This document shows positions 46,850-59,704 of a stretch of 64,000 nucleotides of DNA, piece by piece; position 1 is the first letter of the stretch, and each line of letters opens with the position of its first letter. Origin of the DNA: Toxonevra muliebris (lineage: Eukaryota; Arthropoda; Insecta; Diptera; Pallopteridae); NCBI GenBank assembly GCA_963691655.1, contig OY829326.1, positions 93,675,235-93,739,234 on the forward strand. The letters run 5' to 3'. The position numbers and the translations under genes are program-made. The notes under the pieces were generated by a model. It saw nothing but the letters and a program-made list of their open reading frames with translations. It was not told the origin of the DNA and ran no database searches.

Positions 46850-47543
46850 TATTACTTTACATAAACCTGTAATTTGAACCAACAATTTCGCTAAGTTATG
46901 CATATTGTTTTTTTTTTACATTCCTTGATATAAATTACCTACAAGTAAAAATATTACAAGTAAGAAACTTAAGATTAATTTACGTCATCGCTTGAAAGAA
47001 TTTAGGTATAATGGCATTAAAGTCTTGATTTGTGTTTAATTGAAGAATTGAATTTTACATGAAATGCACTATTTAAAATATACATACATTCGAATTACAA
47101 TATACTGAAATGAATTTGAAAATGAGTATGCGTAGGAAACATAAAGAAGATTTAATTTTGCTTTTTTCTATCTGATTTTATGGTATACAAAACAATTTTG
47201 TTTTACAATTTATAACATACATTTTCATTTTGTTACAATTAATTACTTTATGCATATTTATAGTAGTCAAATTGGTTTTTGTTTCTTTGAATGTTTAAAA
47301 AATGTTACGTGCTGATGTGTTGTTTTCTTTTTTCTTTCTTGTTAATTAAGAAAAGCGCTGTTTTTGTTTTTATAGTTATAGTATGAAATGTTATTTTAGG
47401 TGTAAAATTGTATTTAACGAAATATATATTGTTTTAGTTACTACAAATACTTTACTATGGGTGTGAGATGGGAGGGAAGAGGAAAATTTTGGAATTCACT
47501 CTTACATATGTAGTATATTTATATGTGTATGTAGGTTTGTATG

Positions 47544-47575
<32 letters not shown>

Positions 47576-48235
47576 GTATTTTTAATATTAATGTATGTAT
47601 AAGTATATGCAATATAATTGAAACATCTTTTGGTTGGTTTGCCTGCACATATTCTTTTGAAAATACTATATATGCATGCATGGATGTCTGTATGTCTGTA
47701 TATAAGTGGGTATGAGTGTCAGTTTATGTTAATTTGCATATATTTTCATATTGTAAATCTTCTAAAAGCAGTTGTTTATTCTTTCTTATTTTTTTCCTGC
47801 GAAATGAATTGTTTCTATTGCAAAAGTTTAAATTATTTTGTTTTGCTTAGTTTTTCTTTTATATTTACGCGTTTATTAATTTTTTTATTTAACTTAAGTA
47901 TAAATACATAATAAAAATTATTTGCGTTTCATTACTAATAATATTTAGATTTTAATTGTTATTTATTTTATTTATTTAATTTTTGTTTTTATTTTTTTGT
48001 TTTGCTTTTGCGTTTTAATTAATTTTAATGCTTAATTTCCATTTTTACTTTTGTTATACATGTTTATTTATTTATTTATTTATTTTTACATTGAAGAAAG
48101 CGACATTTGATTTGTTCGATTTGCTTCAATGTCGTCTTTTAATTGGTTTTTACCATCATCACTAGAAATGCGAAATCGTTTTGTTTTTGTTTTAGTATCA
48201 TTAAAATTGTCATTAAAATTATTTACGTTTCTATG
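46850..48235 (-). other. Probable Tao 3' UTR and downstream DNA
   Basis: Very AT-rich, with TATATATG/GTATATA microsatellite at about 47540-47575 and TTTA repeats at 48065-48085, which provide several AATAAA-type signals on the minus strand. A long AT-rich Tao 3' UTR is plausible but its end cannot be fixed from sequence alone. The plus-strand ORF at 47618-47911 is low-complexity. Confidence 0.4.
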
Positions 48236-51200
48236 CTATAGGGAGCCAGCCGGAAAACTTGTAGAGCTATTACTATGCGCTAAACTGATCATCGATCCAG
48301 ATAAACTACCCTCTTCGTCAGGGTATGTCTCACGTGGCACTTCACTAAGTGACATTGCGCTATAAAAGAGAGAGAGAGAGAGAAAAGAGAGAGATGAGTG
48401 AAACAAATTTTTATTGCAAGACATTTTTCTAGTATGGATACACCTAGGTATATATTGTTTTTGTTATAATAGCTATAACCCGATAAAGCGATTAAAATAT
48501 GATGGTTTCGTTGTCATTAACACGGCACAAAAATATTTTATTTTTAAATCTATAGAGCACTATGGTCCGAAAATCAGATTTTTTGACATAATTTTGTATA
48601 ACGCAAATAGAACTGAAACTTTGCTCATGAGCTGTACGTATTATTACGATACTCCCATGAAAAATTTGTGCCACGCCTACCTTTCTAATATTTAAGAGTT
48701 TTAAATCTTGCAAGAGGTCCTCATTCTTTAAAAATCCAATTTTGCCTAAGTCCCTCTAAACCAATCGTATCCGGTCATCTGGCAGATATTTCTTTTAAAC
48801 CTTAACAGTTTTTTGAGTCTACTAAAAGTTTGTTTTCTGAGATTTTATTAAAATTTTTACTTTCGAAGCAGTACGAAAAAACTTCGAAAATTGTTTTTGG
48901 ATTATGTTTGTATTTGCAAGGAGCAATAACAGAGTAGTGGAATTTAAAAAAATTCGCCGCCAAAAAATTTAAAAAAATCACAATTTATTGTCGAAATTTC
49001 GGACTCTCAAGACCCTGTTGAAACCCGAAAATATTATATGATTTCAAAAATTTGTTTCGTCTTCTGTACATTTGGATAATTAGACACTTAATTACTCTGT
49101 TACTTTTTGATTTGATGCCATTCATAGCTATTTATCGTGCCTCAAAAATGTTCCTTCGTTCGTTTATACAATGTAAAGAAATTTTCTCCAATTTTGACAT
49201 AAGTTTCACAATAAACTACTATTTCGATTGGATCTTTCACTGTGTAAGAATTTCGTATTGGATTTGAAGATTTTGCAAATAAAAGTCGGCATTTAATTAA
49301 TTATTGAGTTGAGAGTAAAAATATTTATAAATATCGAATATTATTTTGTATAAATATTTTATATAATTTACCTGAAACCTAAATTTGCCGATTCTTCATC
49401 GAAAGCTTCTAGCTCTTTAGCATGTTTTTCATGTTTCATACGTAGGCGCTCGGCACGCTCTTGATTGAATTGCTGTAACTCAGCATCCATCTGTAAAAAA
49501 AGAATATATGAATAATAATATTTAAGCCATCCACCTTTTCCTTAAAGAAGCCTCCACTTAGATCTCTCAAAAATATGCTTCTCATGGCAGAAACAGGGGC
49601 TTTATTCCTCCAAGTAATTCATCACTCGTCTCAAAAAGACTGCTGATAGGTTTAGATTCGACGAATTTATTACTCAGCTCACCAAATTAGAAATCGTTCT
49701 CAAGTCACGGACCCCACTGATCTCACAGCAATAGTTTCTGGGTATTTTCTAAGGGTGCACCTATATTTTCACTATCCAAACCTATCGTCGAGAACTTCCG
49801 TCTTTAATCGTTGGGAAAAACTAAGAAAAACTCAATTTAAGATAGATAAATATTTAAGTGATCTTTAAAAATGTTTTGAATGGAAACATCTGCAGAAACA
49901 TCCTGGAAAAGGAAAGTTTTCGGTTATATAAAACGAGCTACACAACCACATTCGCGTTGTTGATTTCTGCACTCAAAATTAAGTAATACCACGTCCTATC
50001 GCGAAACTATAAGTTTCAACTCACGCGTAATCGCATCTCCTGCCGCTTAATTGGCCTTATTTGTAAACGCTCGACAGTGGAGGTTGTGTTTCCGTCATCA
50101 TCTTTTGCGATACTGTCATGGTTTCCTCACTATCACTTCAATAATCACAAGTTTCCTTACAGACCATTGCACACAGGGGAAAGATTCTTCAACGAGATTG
50201 GCCTTTCTGAATGTTTATAAATAAGCTCTTATTAAGGGTGCAATGGCCCCCTTCCTGATCGCTGAGACTAGTGGTTAGTGTGATGAATCAATCTAATGCA
50301 GAGGAAATTGTATAGATGCGCACTGGGAAAAATGAATTGGACTAGTAATATTTGGTGCGTGTTTCTAACTAGACACATATTGTGTTTACACATCGTCTGC
50401 TTGAACATAGTTTTTGTTTTTACTATTGTCTGACATTACACTGACATTGAGCTACACACTACAAATATATTCACCTTGCTCTCCAGGAGACCTCTTCGCA
50501 CACTAACACGATTTTCCAACTCTCTTCGTTCACGATCGCGCTGTTCCTGTGCTTGCTTCTTGTTCTTACTTTGATAGGCAGTAAGCATTTCCAACTCATA
50601 TTCCAACAATTCATTGGTACGTTGGCACTCAATCACTTGGCTTTCATCCAATTTATAACTTTGACTTTGAAACATGTCAGCAATGCTTTGTTCATACTGA
50701 AAATTCATTTATGTAGATATTTTATTTTAATATTTTCCATGAATTTCGAAATGTTGATTTGACTCACTTGTTCGCCCAACAGCGTCAGCTTACGATGTTT
50801 CTCTTCCTTCAGTTGCTTGATGACTTCTTTTTGTTGCTCTTTTGGCGTTGTCTGGAGTATTTGTGCCTTGTAGCGTTTATACTGTTTGGTCTGAGTTTTG
50901 CATGTCTCGCGGAATTGTTTACGAATTTGCAATTCTTTTTGCTAGAATAACAACAACACACTCAAATTGAATACTTAAATGTAAAAATCGAATCTTCTAA
51001 CGCTCACGTACCTTTAGGCTCTTAGGGTGTTGTCTTATTTCCAGTGCATGTTTTCGGAGCAGTTCCTTTTTAACACGTTCCATGTAATCTTTTTGATTTT
51101 GCAATTCGGTATCGTGTTGTTTATTTATCTGAAATGACACATATACAATTTAGTATTTGATTACAACGGAAAAAATGCGGCAACTGCATATTACTTGTTC

Positions 51201-54200
51201 TTCGCGCAACTGATGCACACTCTTTTGTTGGCGGTATTCTAACTCTTGTGTCTTCTCGTGATGCTTTAGCAACATATCATGCGCTTGCTTAAGCTGATGT
51301 TGTTTTTTACTTAATTCCTAAGCAAACAAAAAAAATAAAAAATTATTCACACATTTTTAAATGAAAGAATTTCACATTTGCTTGCACCACTTACATCACG
51401 TAATAGCTGATCATCTAGCTCATGTAAAAATATTATACGTCTTCGTTTGAACTTGCGCATCTCTAGTTCGATATACTGTTTCTGCACCTTGAGCAACCGT
51501 TGTTCCTCTTGCGCTTCGGCTTGCTTCATATTATCCTTTTGCGATTGTAACGTTAAATCCCGTTGTCGTTTGGGAGTTGATTCATCCATTGACAACTCAC
51601 GTTTCCATCGTTCCTTATTCGCTTTGTATTCCTTTTTACGATTGAGGTCGAAAGCTTTACGGTCGCCCTCCTGTTTCAGCGAAATCTCTTTGTGCAATTT
51701 CTTTTCAGCAACAGAAGTTTGTTTCATGCGTCGCTCGTTATCTTGCTGATGTTTGGTCTAATGACCAGGCGAAATTATATGAAATAGAATTTTAAATTTC
51801 ACTTAGATTTACTGTGCTACTTACCTCTAGTCTTAACAGTTCTCTTGTGAAGTTTTGTAGCAGATTATCATATTCCTTGTCCAAAGCTGCTTTATGCGCT
51901 TCCATTTCAACTTTACACTTCTCTTCCAGTTTAACAAGGGCAGCTTGATGCTCACGGCGCATTCGCTTGTAGCCAGACATTTGCTCGTGCATCTCCTCCT
52001 TAAAGAAATAAACGATGAAAATTTATTTCAATTTATAATTTTTTTTTTTCTTATTTTTATTTTAAACAGAAATAGTGTGCTAATTTCGAGCAGTGCCGCA
52101 AAAGAATGATACAAGCTGGGGCCTTTTCTTGCATATAATGCATTCAAATCTACAATAATTTTAATGTAAATAGAGACAAGAAAACAGAGTGATTTTAAGA
52201 TTGTTTAATCTCTTCTTTTAATCAATATATTTTTCAAAATTTTGGTAAATTCTCAAGCCCACGGAAATAATTATAATGAACCAATTAATTAGTCGTTAAA
52301 TTTACTATAAGGTAGTATGAAGGCTCATTTTTTCTAAGAAAAAAAGAACATATTCTCATGCAGACTAAATGCTTAACCAACTTATAAATTTCAGTATTAC
52401 AATATTTTGTTGGTTAAACTGTATGTGTTGTTAAAACTTTAAAGGCGTTTTCCTCGAAACAACGTTTTTTTGATCGGCCCAGGGGTTTGACGAAATTATA
52501 TAAAGCCGATTGGGCTGAAATTTTAATAGGTTATTTTACACGCCAATGGCTCTTGCAAGTAATAGAATTGTTTATTAATAATCATTATTTCCTATTTTTT
52601 ATCCCGATTTTCAACAACAAAAAAAGGTCGATTTTTGAATTGTTTTTTTTTTTAGAAGTCTGCCATTTTGCTATTTTTTAATAAAAATGTTTAAATCTAA
52701 TGCCTGCCAGAATGACAAGAATGCAAAACAGTATTTCATTTAAGTTTTTTGTTTCAGATGACTTCAAGTGCCGCAATCACCCGGGCCAGCGACAAAAAAT
52801 ATCGTAAAATAAACTCCAAACTTTTTTTTTGGTACAGTTAAAGATGTCAATAATAACATAAAAAATTGAAATGATTGTATTTTATTTTGTTATAATAAAT
52901 AATTCCCGAAAAAAAACCTTGAAAATTTGGCCGGAACACCAGACTACATTCTTAAAAACAATGCGAATTACAGCAGATCAATGTATCCTCAATTTTTAAA
53001 CATTTACCATCCTCATTCAGTATTAGGTTTCGATCTAGTTCTAGTGCATTGATGTGGTTTTGTAACTTAACGATGTATTTTTTTTTTTTACTGAAAACAG
53101 ATATTTCTTCTTTAATCGAGTGTATTGCATAATTTTCGAATTAGAAGGTTAAAAAGCGAAAAATGAAACCCTTTGAACTTCAAGGTATATTTTTGTATAA
53201 CTATATTCAAAGTAAAAAAAAAGATTGTTGACAGTAAAATAATAAATTACAACAAATTTATTAGTCTATTTCATAAGAGTCTTTCAGCTGCAGTCTGTAA
53301 TCGGCGGAAAAGATCCAGCTCGTAATTCTTGACTTGAAGTCTCTGTTTCAAAAAATCTCACGACCAGCAAGCCTTTCGCACAATAATGTCAATATCTCAC
53401 GATAACGCACACCATTCACTTTATCGGTGCTTTAGTTTCATTTAAAAATAAAAACGGAGATTTTTCCGACTATTTCTTTTGGGTATCCAGGAAGATGGAA
53501 GTGAGTCTCGTTACTAAGACTGATTTTCTTCGAAAATTTGGGTCAGTTGCTTGCATTCCAACATTCATTCAACAAACGTATGTTGTCTATGGTCTGGGAG
53601 TTTTAATTCTTGTGGTAGCTGGACTTTGTAAACCTTTAGGCTAAGAACTTTATGTAAAATGCGGTGCAGGCTGTTGATACACCTAATTGAGAAACTATTT
53701 TTTCTTTGGGCATGTGTTCATTTCTAGAGTAAACGTTATATACAGTGACTCACAACAGCGATCGAATAAAGAAACATTTTTGGGACACGATTAATAGCTA
53801 AAAAATGGCGTCAAATCGAAAAGTAATTTGACGCTTTTCTTGCCTATTTATTTTGTCCCATAAATGTTCCCGTTTTCGATCGGTTTTGTGAGTCACTGTA
53901 TACGCATTCATGAGTTCCGATTCGCTTCAAGGCAATTAAAGTAATTGTGAAGACACTTTATGGCCAGTATGTGATTAGAATGGGTTGAGATTATTTGCAG
54001 TACCGTTTGCCAATGTTGATTTGATAGTGTGAGTATTGATTGGCATATTGGAAGTGACAACAAGGTTAAGTAAAGGACCTTAGAGAACACTAAGATATTG
54101 AGTGACGCTAAGTACGTAGTTCTCAAACAATAAATAAAAATTTGTCGCCCGAGTATTTTTAACTTTAATGCCATCACTTAACAAAGGCTTGAGTTAGTCT

Positions 54201-57200
54201 AAGAAAGCGACGGAACAGAAATGTTTATTTTCAAATTTTTTGTTTAATTCAGCGATAAAGAGAAGAAATCGTCCAATAGCTCCATGCTTCTGTCTGAAGC
54301 GGAACTGGTGTTGTGGAATATATTTAAAGCGACACTTTTGTACGTCCGTTAGGTAAGTGTAAAGGGATGGAATCGATTTAACAATTAAAAAAAATAAACA
54401 CAGAGTGTAGGGGAGTGAAACGACGGAAATGTCCGAACCAGAATGTCAGTTCATTCACTTATTGGATATTTCTGTATTTAGAAACTAACAATAAGCTTTT
54501 CAAATCTGTACCCTAAAAAATAAGTATAATATCTTCAGTTGCGCATAATGCCGTGGATATACTACTAATCGAAAAATACCATAACATAAAGCTTGCCATT
54601 AAAGTTTTATTTAAAGAGCGTACACTAAAATCTACGAATTACTAAAAAGCAAGAGAAAAATAAATAACGAAAAATAGATAGTGCATTTAAAAAAAAAACA
54701 CTTGGTCTAAATTCGATCCTGTATCACATTATTTAACTTTGACGCTTCTATTATATTCTATGTATTTTTTTAACAGAAAAGTGGAAAAGATAATCGTTAT
54801 TTATAGTTTCTGACAAAATCACTCTGTTTTCTTTTATTTTCAATTACTTAATTTAGCAATAAAGGAAATGATCTGTAAGTAGTAACTGCACATAAAATCA
54901 AGTATTTAAAAGTAAATTTTGAAATGATAATGCATTCGAAATGAACAAATCAAACATCTTCCAATTATTTCACAGCGTACTTGCAAACATTCCTCGAATG
55001 AACACTAATGCGATGATACGAAATGTGTGTGCGATGATCCGAAAAACAAAAGCTCAAGAGCCAATATTGAAAGTGGAAAGAAAATATAGATTGGACATCA
55101 CTCACTGCTTTGGAATATGAACATGACAATGAATAAATAGATCGAATAGAATCGAAAAGAAACAATATACAAATAAAATCATCAATTAATTGATTTAAAG
55201 TAAATGTTTTTGTTTTTTTTGTTTGTTTTATTTTACAGAAATCTTACATTTTCACTATTTTGCGCGCTTTCTCATAACTACGAATAAGAAGTTTTTTTTT
55301 GCCAACGAAATGTAAGCCATGTGTAAAAACAAGAGAAAATTTCTTTTCATTTTTTCATCGAAAGAAATGGAAACACAACAAATAACGATAACAGCAGCAA
55401 TAACAAGAACAACAATTGTAATAATAATAATAATAATATGAATAGCAAATGACATTTGACTATTTGGCAAATGAGCTGAGCTTAATGATGAAGAAGAAGA
55501 ATTTGATTTGATTTAATATCATATAAAATAAGTAGATATGTAGTAGTAGGTAAATAAAAGTATGAAATTACTTAATTTACTTCTTGTAGGTATGTATATT
55601 TAGTAACAATATCCAATATGGAAGTTAAATTCTGTATGTGATCAACACAAAAATATGTGCGTCTGTTAATGAACAACATTTCGTATCACCATCAAAAGTC
55701 CACAATGTTTAAAGTTCACACTTTGTAATTGAGTCGTATTGAGTAGAAAAAAGGGTGATAGTAGTAGTAGTTGTTGTTGTAAGAAAAGCAGAGTAATAGT
55801 AAAATGCTGTTTTGCGTTAAGTCCACATAATTTAAGCTATGAAATCGTACAATTACTACTGTCTCCGCATATAGATGGACACAAGACAAAGTGCTCCTAT
55901 CGTAGGTAAATATGAAAATAGTATTAGTGAGAAATACATAATTTTTAAACGATTAACAACTAAATTATACAAAATGATGAGTTTGAAGAGAACAACATTT
56001 CTTTATACCAGGTTCAAAAGTTTAATAATAGAATTATATTGGATATAGTGATAGTTATATAGAAAAACTTTATAAACTGCAATGCAGTGTAATTTCAAGT
56101 TGAACAAAGGAAATTCGCTTATTGTAAATATTTAGTTTTAATATTTGCAGCTTCATCACAAAAACAAGACAAATCGAAAAACATACAGCACAGACTGACA
56201 TCAGACGTCATCACTATTTTTCCAGTCATAGATTTCAGCGAGCATTTTAAATTTCTCAACTAATACGATAATTTAGAAACACTATATACGACGATTTCAG
56301 AAAGTGTACAGAAATACAAAATTTGTTCAACATATTTAATGAATAACTCTTGGGGGGAAGAGGGAAGAAACTATTTCATAATATATTGTGAAAATAATAT
56401 AAACTGTATTCATAAATATAGTTATGTATTCTTTTGATTACCTGCATGTGCTCCTTTTGTTGTTTGGTGACTATGCTCGTGGTCCGAATGGTTGCAAAAT
56501 TATTCGGTCCATGTTCGTTTACTGCATTGGAAATAGCTTGTTGTGATGACGTTGCCGCGTATACAGCAGCAGCTGCAGCAGGCGATGACAGATGATAACG
56601 TGGCTGCATAGACATGCGATCACTAGCAATAGAAGCGGACTGCATACCCATATTTGATGTGGAGGCTGGTGATCCGCTGCCGCCACTGCTATGAACCATT
56701 CCGCCTGGCATTGACATAATAGGCGCTTGTGGCGCTGGCACAACTGAGGTGGAATTTGTAGGTGTAACATTATTGTTCATGTTATGCATAATGCTGGGCA
56801 ATGGCGGCAGATTACGATGACGTGACGAATTGCGTGGAACAGCACCACTGGCGGCTGCTGCAGCAGCAGCTGCTTGTGCTGCTTGATGATGATGGTGGTG
56901 ATAATTTGCTGCCGCTGCGGCAAGTTGTTGTTGCTGCTGCCCCATCAGCACATGATTCTGTGCAGTGGGTATCGAATTCGACGAGGAGCTCTGAAATAAT
57001 ACGAAAATTAGCTATAAACGTTGTACTCAGATTTGTTTATGGTTGGGATGGCTGTACTACTTGACTACTGGCCGCTGATACACCCACAGAATGTATGGAG
57101 TGTTCTGAAGTAATACTATTACTCTTGCTGCTGTCACCGCCGGTGTGCTCGTCCTGTGTATCATCTGTATCACCGATGGCACTCTCAGTCTCACATGTGT

Positions 57201-58292
57201 CCACCATAAGGATCTTCTTCATTTTACGATAGTTGAGGTTGTCCAGCTCCCGTACGGCGGCCTTGGTACGTGCAATCAACTCCAGAAGGACTGTATCGGA
57301 ACGTGGTCGAGTCACGTAGGCATGTGTTAGCAACTTTGTTGACGATGGACGCTCCACAGGCAATTTTTTTAGACACGAATCGACAAAACTGCAAAATGTG
57401 TCTGACCAATCATTCTTCTAAAATTTAAGAAGAAAATATACATATAGAAAGTTTCCTTCTATTCGAATCAAATTGAATCACATACCGGCAATGTTGGCGA
57501 TTCATTCTGGGCAATGTGATACAATGCCGACATGGCATTCATATTGAAATACGGAGGCTTTCGTTCTGCCAACTCAATGCAAGTAATACCCAGCGACCAC
57601 ACGTCCACTTTTCCATCGTATTGGCCTTCGTCCATAGCCAAAATGACCTCAGGGGCCATCCAATAAGGAGTGCCAACAAAACTATTTGCCGGACATTTTA
57701 TAGCCGCGCTACCGAAATCGGCCAATTTCACAGTGCCGTTATCAGTGAGCAAAATATTTCCCGCCTTTATGTCACGATGTATACGTCCTAAACTATGCAA
57801 GTAGCTAAGACCGTTCAGTACACCATCACAAATAGCCGAGATCTCGTCCTCATGTAACGGCTGCTTATGCACCTCGATGATGTCCGATGCGGAACCAACA
57901 CAATACTCCATGACCAGCCAAGCGGTGGATTCGCGTTGATAGCATCCCTTATACTCGATTGTATTTGGATGATTTAATTGACGTAGAAATCTATATTCAA
58001 ACGAAATCATTCATGCTTAGTAATGATTAGTAGTTGCAAGCAACAAACCCAAACAAACTCACCTTATTTCCTTGAGTATATCCTGCCATTTCTCGAGGCT
58101 CTGTTTACCCGTATAGGACATCTTTTTAATGGCCACAATTTCTTTGGTAAGATTGCAGCGTGCATAGTAAACAGCACCGAACGATCCATGGCCAATTTCT
58201 CGCAAGTCTTCGAATATCTTTTCAGGATCATGTTTGTTAAATAGATCGGCTATTTCCGGATCTTTGAGACTACCAGGACGTGCCGAAGGCAT
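48236..58292 (-). CDS. Tao: Serine/threonine kinase Tao (TAO/Ste20 family), 12 coding exons, 1018 aa
   Basis: Tao is a Ste20-type MAP3K that activates Hippo, p38 and JNK branches and controls microtubule stability. Coding exons on the minus strand: 58292-58063, 57990-57486, 57417-57061, 56990-56442, 51998-51825, 51757-51395, 51317-51195, 51128-51012, 50941-50768, 50696-50475, 49490-49372, 48359-48236. All introns are GT-AG, phases join, and the sum is 3057 nt including TAG. Kinase domain: Gly loop [11 protein letters not shown] (about 34-44), VAIKK with Lys56, catalytic HRDIKAGN (Asp150), DFG at 168-170, [12 protein letters not shown]. All catalytic residues are present. A Ser/Gln/Ala/His-rich linker follows, then a long charged coiled coil ([20 protein letters not shown] through [19 protein letters not shown]), and the C-terminus [26 protein letters not shown]. 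Length matches fly Tao (about 1039 aa). A 4.4-kb intron separates kinase/linker from coiled-coil exons. Confidence 0.97.
48364..48392 (-). repeat. (GA)n/(TC)n tract acting as the polypyrimidine tract of the last Tao exon
   Basis: AAAGAGAGAGAGAGAGAGAA on the plus strand is a CT-rich run on the coding strand directly 5' of the acceptor TTTTATAG|CGCAATG. The microsatellite thus seems to supply the splice-site pyrimidine tract, so its length could affect splicing. Confidence 0.6.
51999..56441 (-). other. Largest Tao intron (4.4 kb)
   Basis: The donor CATGCAG|GTAATC and acceptor TTTAAG|GAGGAG bound it. Apart from a 156-bp MITE (53743-53898), the interior is AT-rich with GAA and AAT/ATA microsatellites near 55480-55500 and 55415-55440. 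No nested gene was found. ORFs at 53.9, 55.0 and 55.3 kb lack recognisable domains. Confidence 0.75.
53743..53898. mobile_element. Tc1/mariner-type MITE, 156 bp, full-length foldback
   Basis: TA dinucleotides flank it (53741-42, 53899-900). The ends CAGTGACTCACAA...CGATCG and CGATCGGTTTTGTGAGTCAC-TG are inverses. The pairing continues through AACATTT.TGGGACA/TGTCCCATAAATGTT to the centre, GCGTCAAAT-cgaaaagta-ATTTGACGC. Nearly the whole element can form one hairpin. It lies in the 4.4-kb Tao intron. Confidence 0.88.
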
Positions 58293-58299
58293 TGCTCAT
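58270..58299 (-). promoter_or_regulatory. 10-codon upstream ORF overlapping the Tao start codon
   Basis: An ATG at 58299 opens [13 protein letters not shown], ending at 58270. It starts 7 nt before the Tao ATG (58292), in another frame, and runs 23 nt into the kinase reading frame. The context of the first ATG (AATAACATGA) has A at -3; the main ATG has GAGCAATGC with G at -4 and A at -1. If the first ATG is in the mRNA, scanning ribosomes must leak past it to make Tao. Confidence 0.55.
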
Positions 58300-58820
58300 G
58301 TTATTTTTAGTTTTTTTTTTTTTTAATGTGTGTTGTTAAGAGAGACCAAACGTTTGTCAGTTGCTCTGGAAATTAAAAGAGTTCCTTCCTGTACAGAGAT
58401 GTGGGGAAATTAGAAGGCAACAATTTCATTAAATTATCAAGATACAAATATATATATTTTTTTGTTTTAACCTTATCATTTCATTGCACTACCATTTGAT
58501 ATAGCTGGGCCACAACACAATTGTGACTCATATCAAAATATAAATAATTTTCTAAGAAAAAATGGATAATTGATAGCTTAAATATGCCTCAATCGATCTA
58601 TTTTGACTGGGATTTTTTATTATTTTTTTTGTAATTACCTAAACAAAAGTATTCAATATTTAAAAATGTGTTTACGTGTATTTGAGTATAGTGACAGGTG
58701 TCCACCTGCTCTACTGGAGCACATAAACAGATTTGAAATAATTTGGAATTATTTAATGTTTGAGCAATTTTTCTTTCGAACAAGTGCAGCTTAAAAAATA
58801 TAATATATGGGTAGGTTGTA
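58300..58820 (-). promoter_or_regulatory. Tao leader or leader intron, AT-rich
   Basis: The sequence just 5' of the Tao start (58300-58420) is A-rich on the coding strand and is probably leader. No acceptor site with a good pyrimidine tract could be fixed, so I cannot say whether the leader is spliced here. Confidence 0.35.
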
Positions 58821-59704
58821 CAGTAGGTTGCTAAATTATTAGGAACAATGTAGAAAAATGCATTTTTCATAATTAATAGAAAGAACAAAAAAATAGAATT
58901 TAACTAAGTACTAGCTTCATTGGCACCCGGCAAATATTTTGCCATCAAAGAAGTTTTTATTTTGGTTAGAATCTTTATATTCGAGATAACTCCACCCCAG
59001 CGCCATCTATCGAGTTCATTCATTTTATACAAAACTTTCTCATGACGAAATATATGTACATACACACATGCATCGCACTGAAAATTAGAATTTTGTTAAA
59101 TATAATAAATATCCAATCTTAAAATAAAAAGGTAACAATACATCGAAATTCCTAATATGTATTTATTGATGGAACTTTTTGCTCATTCTATAGCTTTTAT
59201 TAGCATTGGAGCATACCCTCAATGCAGGTTTTTGCTATCGACTTGGGTTGTGGAGGGTAATGCCGAACTCTCGGTAAACTCCAGATGAAGAAAATGTAAT
59301 GGTTTTCTGTGGCCGAACATTTAACCCGAAATGAACGGCATTTGGAGTTTATCAAGAATAAAGCCGAACAGTTAAACAAGAGGTGGCTAACTCAAAAATT
59401 GACAAATAATTGTTTCACCGTCCACAACTTAAAGTAACAAATTCGCGTGGAAACCGTAATAAGAACAAAGAATTGCATCAACACATACATATTACGATTT
59501 GCGATGTATTGTTACTTGTTTATTTTTTTTTTAGGAAAAAAAAACTAAATATAATACTTATATAAAAGTAGATTTTTTTTTTTCTTACTAAAACAATTCA
59601 GAAAACAAATAGTAACAAAGTAGTTGGGTATTATTTTTTTTTCTTTCGATTAATTGTGAAAAATCCATTTTCTATACCGCCTTTAATAATTTGGCAACCC
59701 ACTG
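58821..59704. mobile_element. Tc1-like element relic, 884 bp
   Basis: TA dinucleotides flank it (58819-20, 59705-06). The left end CAGTAGGTTGCTAAATTATT-AGG and the right end, which read inward is CAGTGGGTTGCCAAATTATT-AAAGG, match with few differences. CAGTxGGTTGCCAAATTATT is a Tc1-type terminus. Inside, about 59320-59470 (plus strand) shows LEFIKNKAEQLNKRWLTQKL-like text in a broken frame. No catalytic triad could be read. Autonomous relatives are about 1.6 kb, so it is deleted and dead. Confidence 0.8.

Noticed and set aside
49491..50474. Possible extra exon in the Tao intron
   Set aside because: Flanking exons join in frame (GESK-MDAEL in the expected order) and no coiled-coil-like coding sequence is left in between.
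51447..51749. 100-codon plus-strand ORF
   Set aside because: It is antisense to the Tao coiled-coil exon, whose Glu/Lys/Gln codons create open frames on the other strand.
56801..57064. 87-codon plus-strand ORF rich in Leu and Gln
   Set aside because: Antisense shadow of the repetitive Tao linker exon and the adjoining intron.
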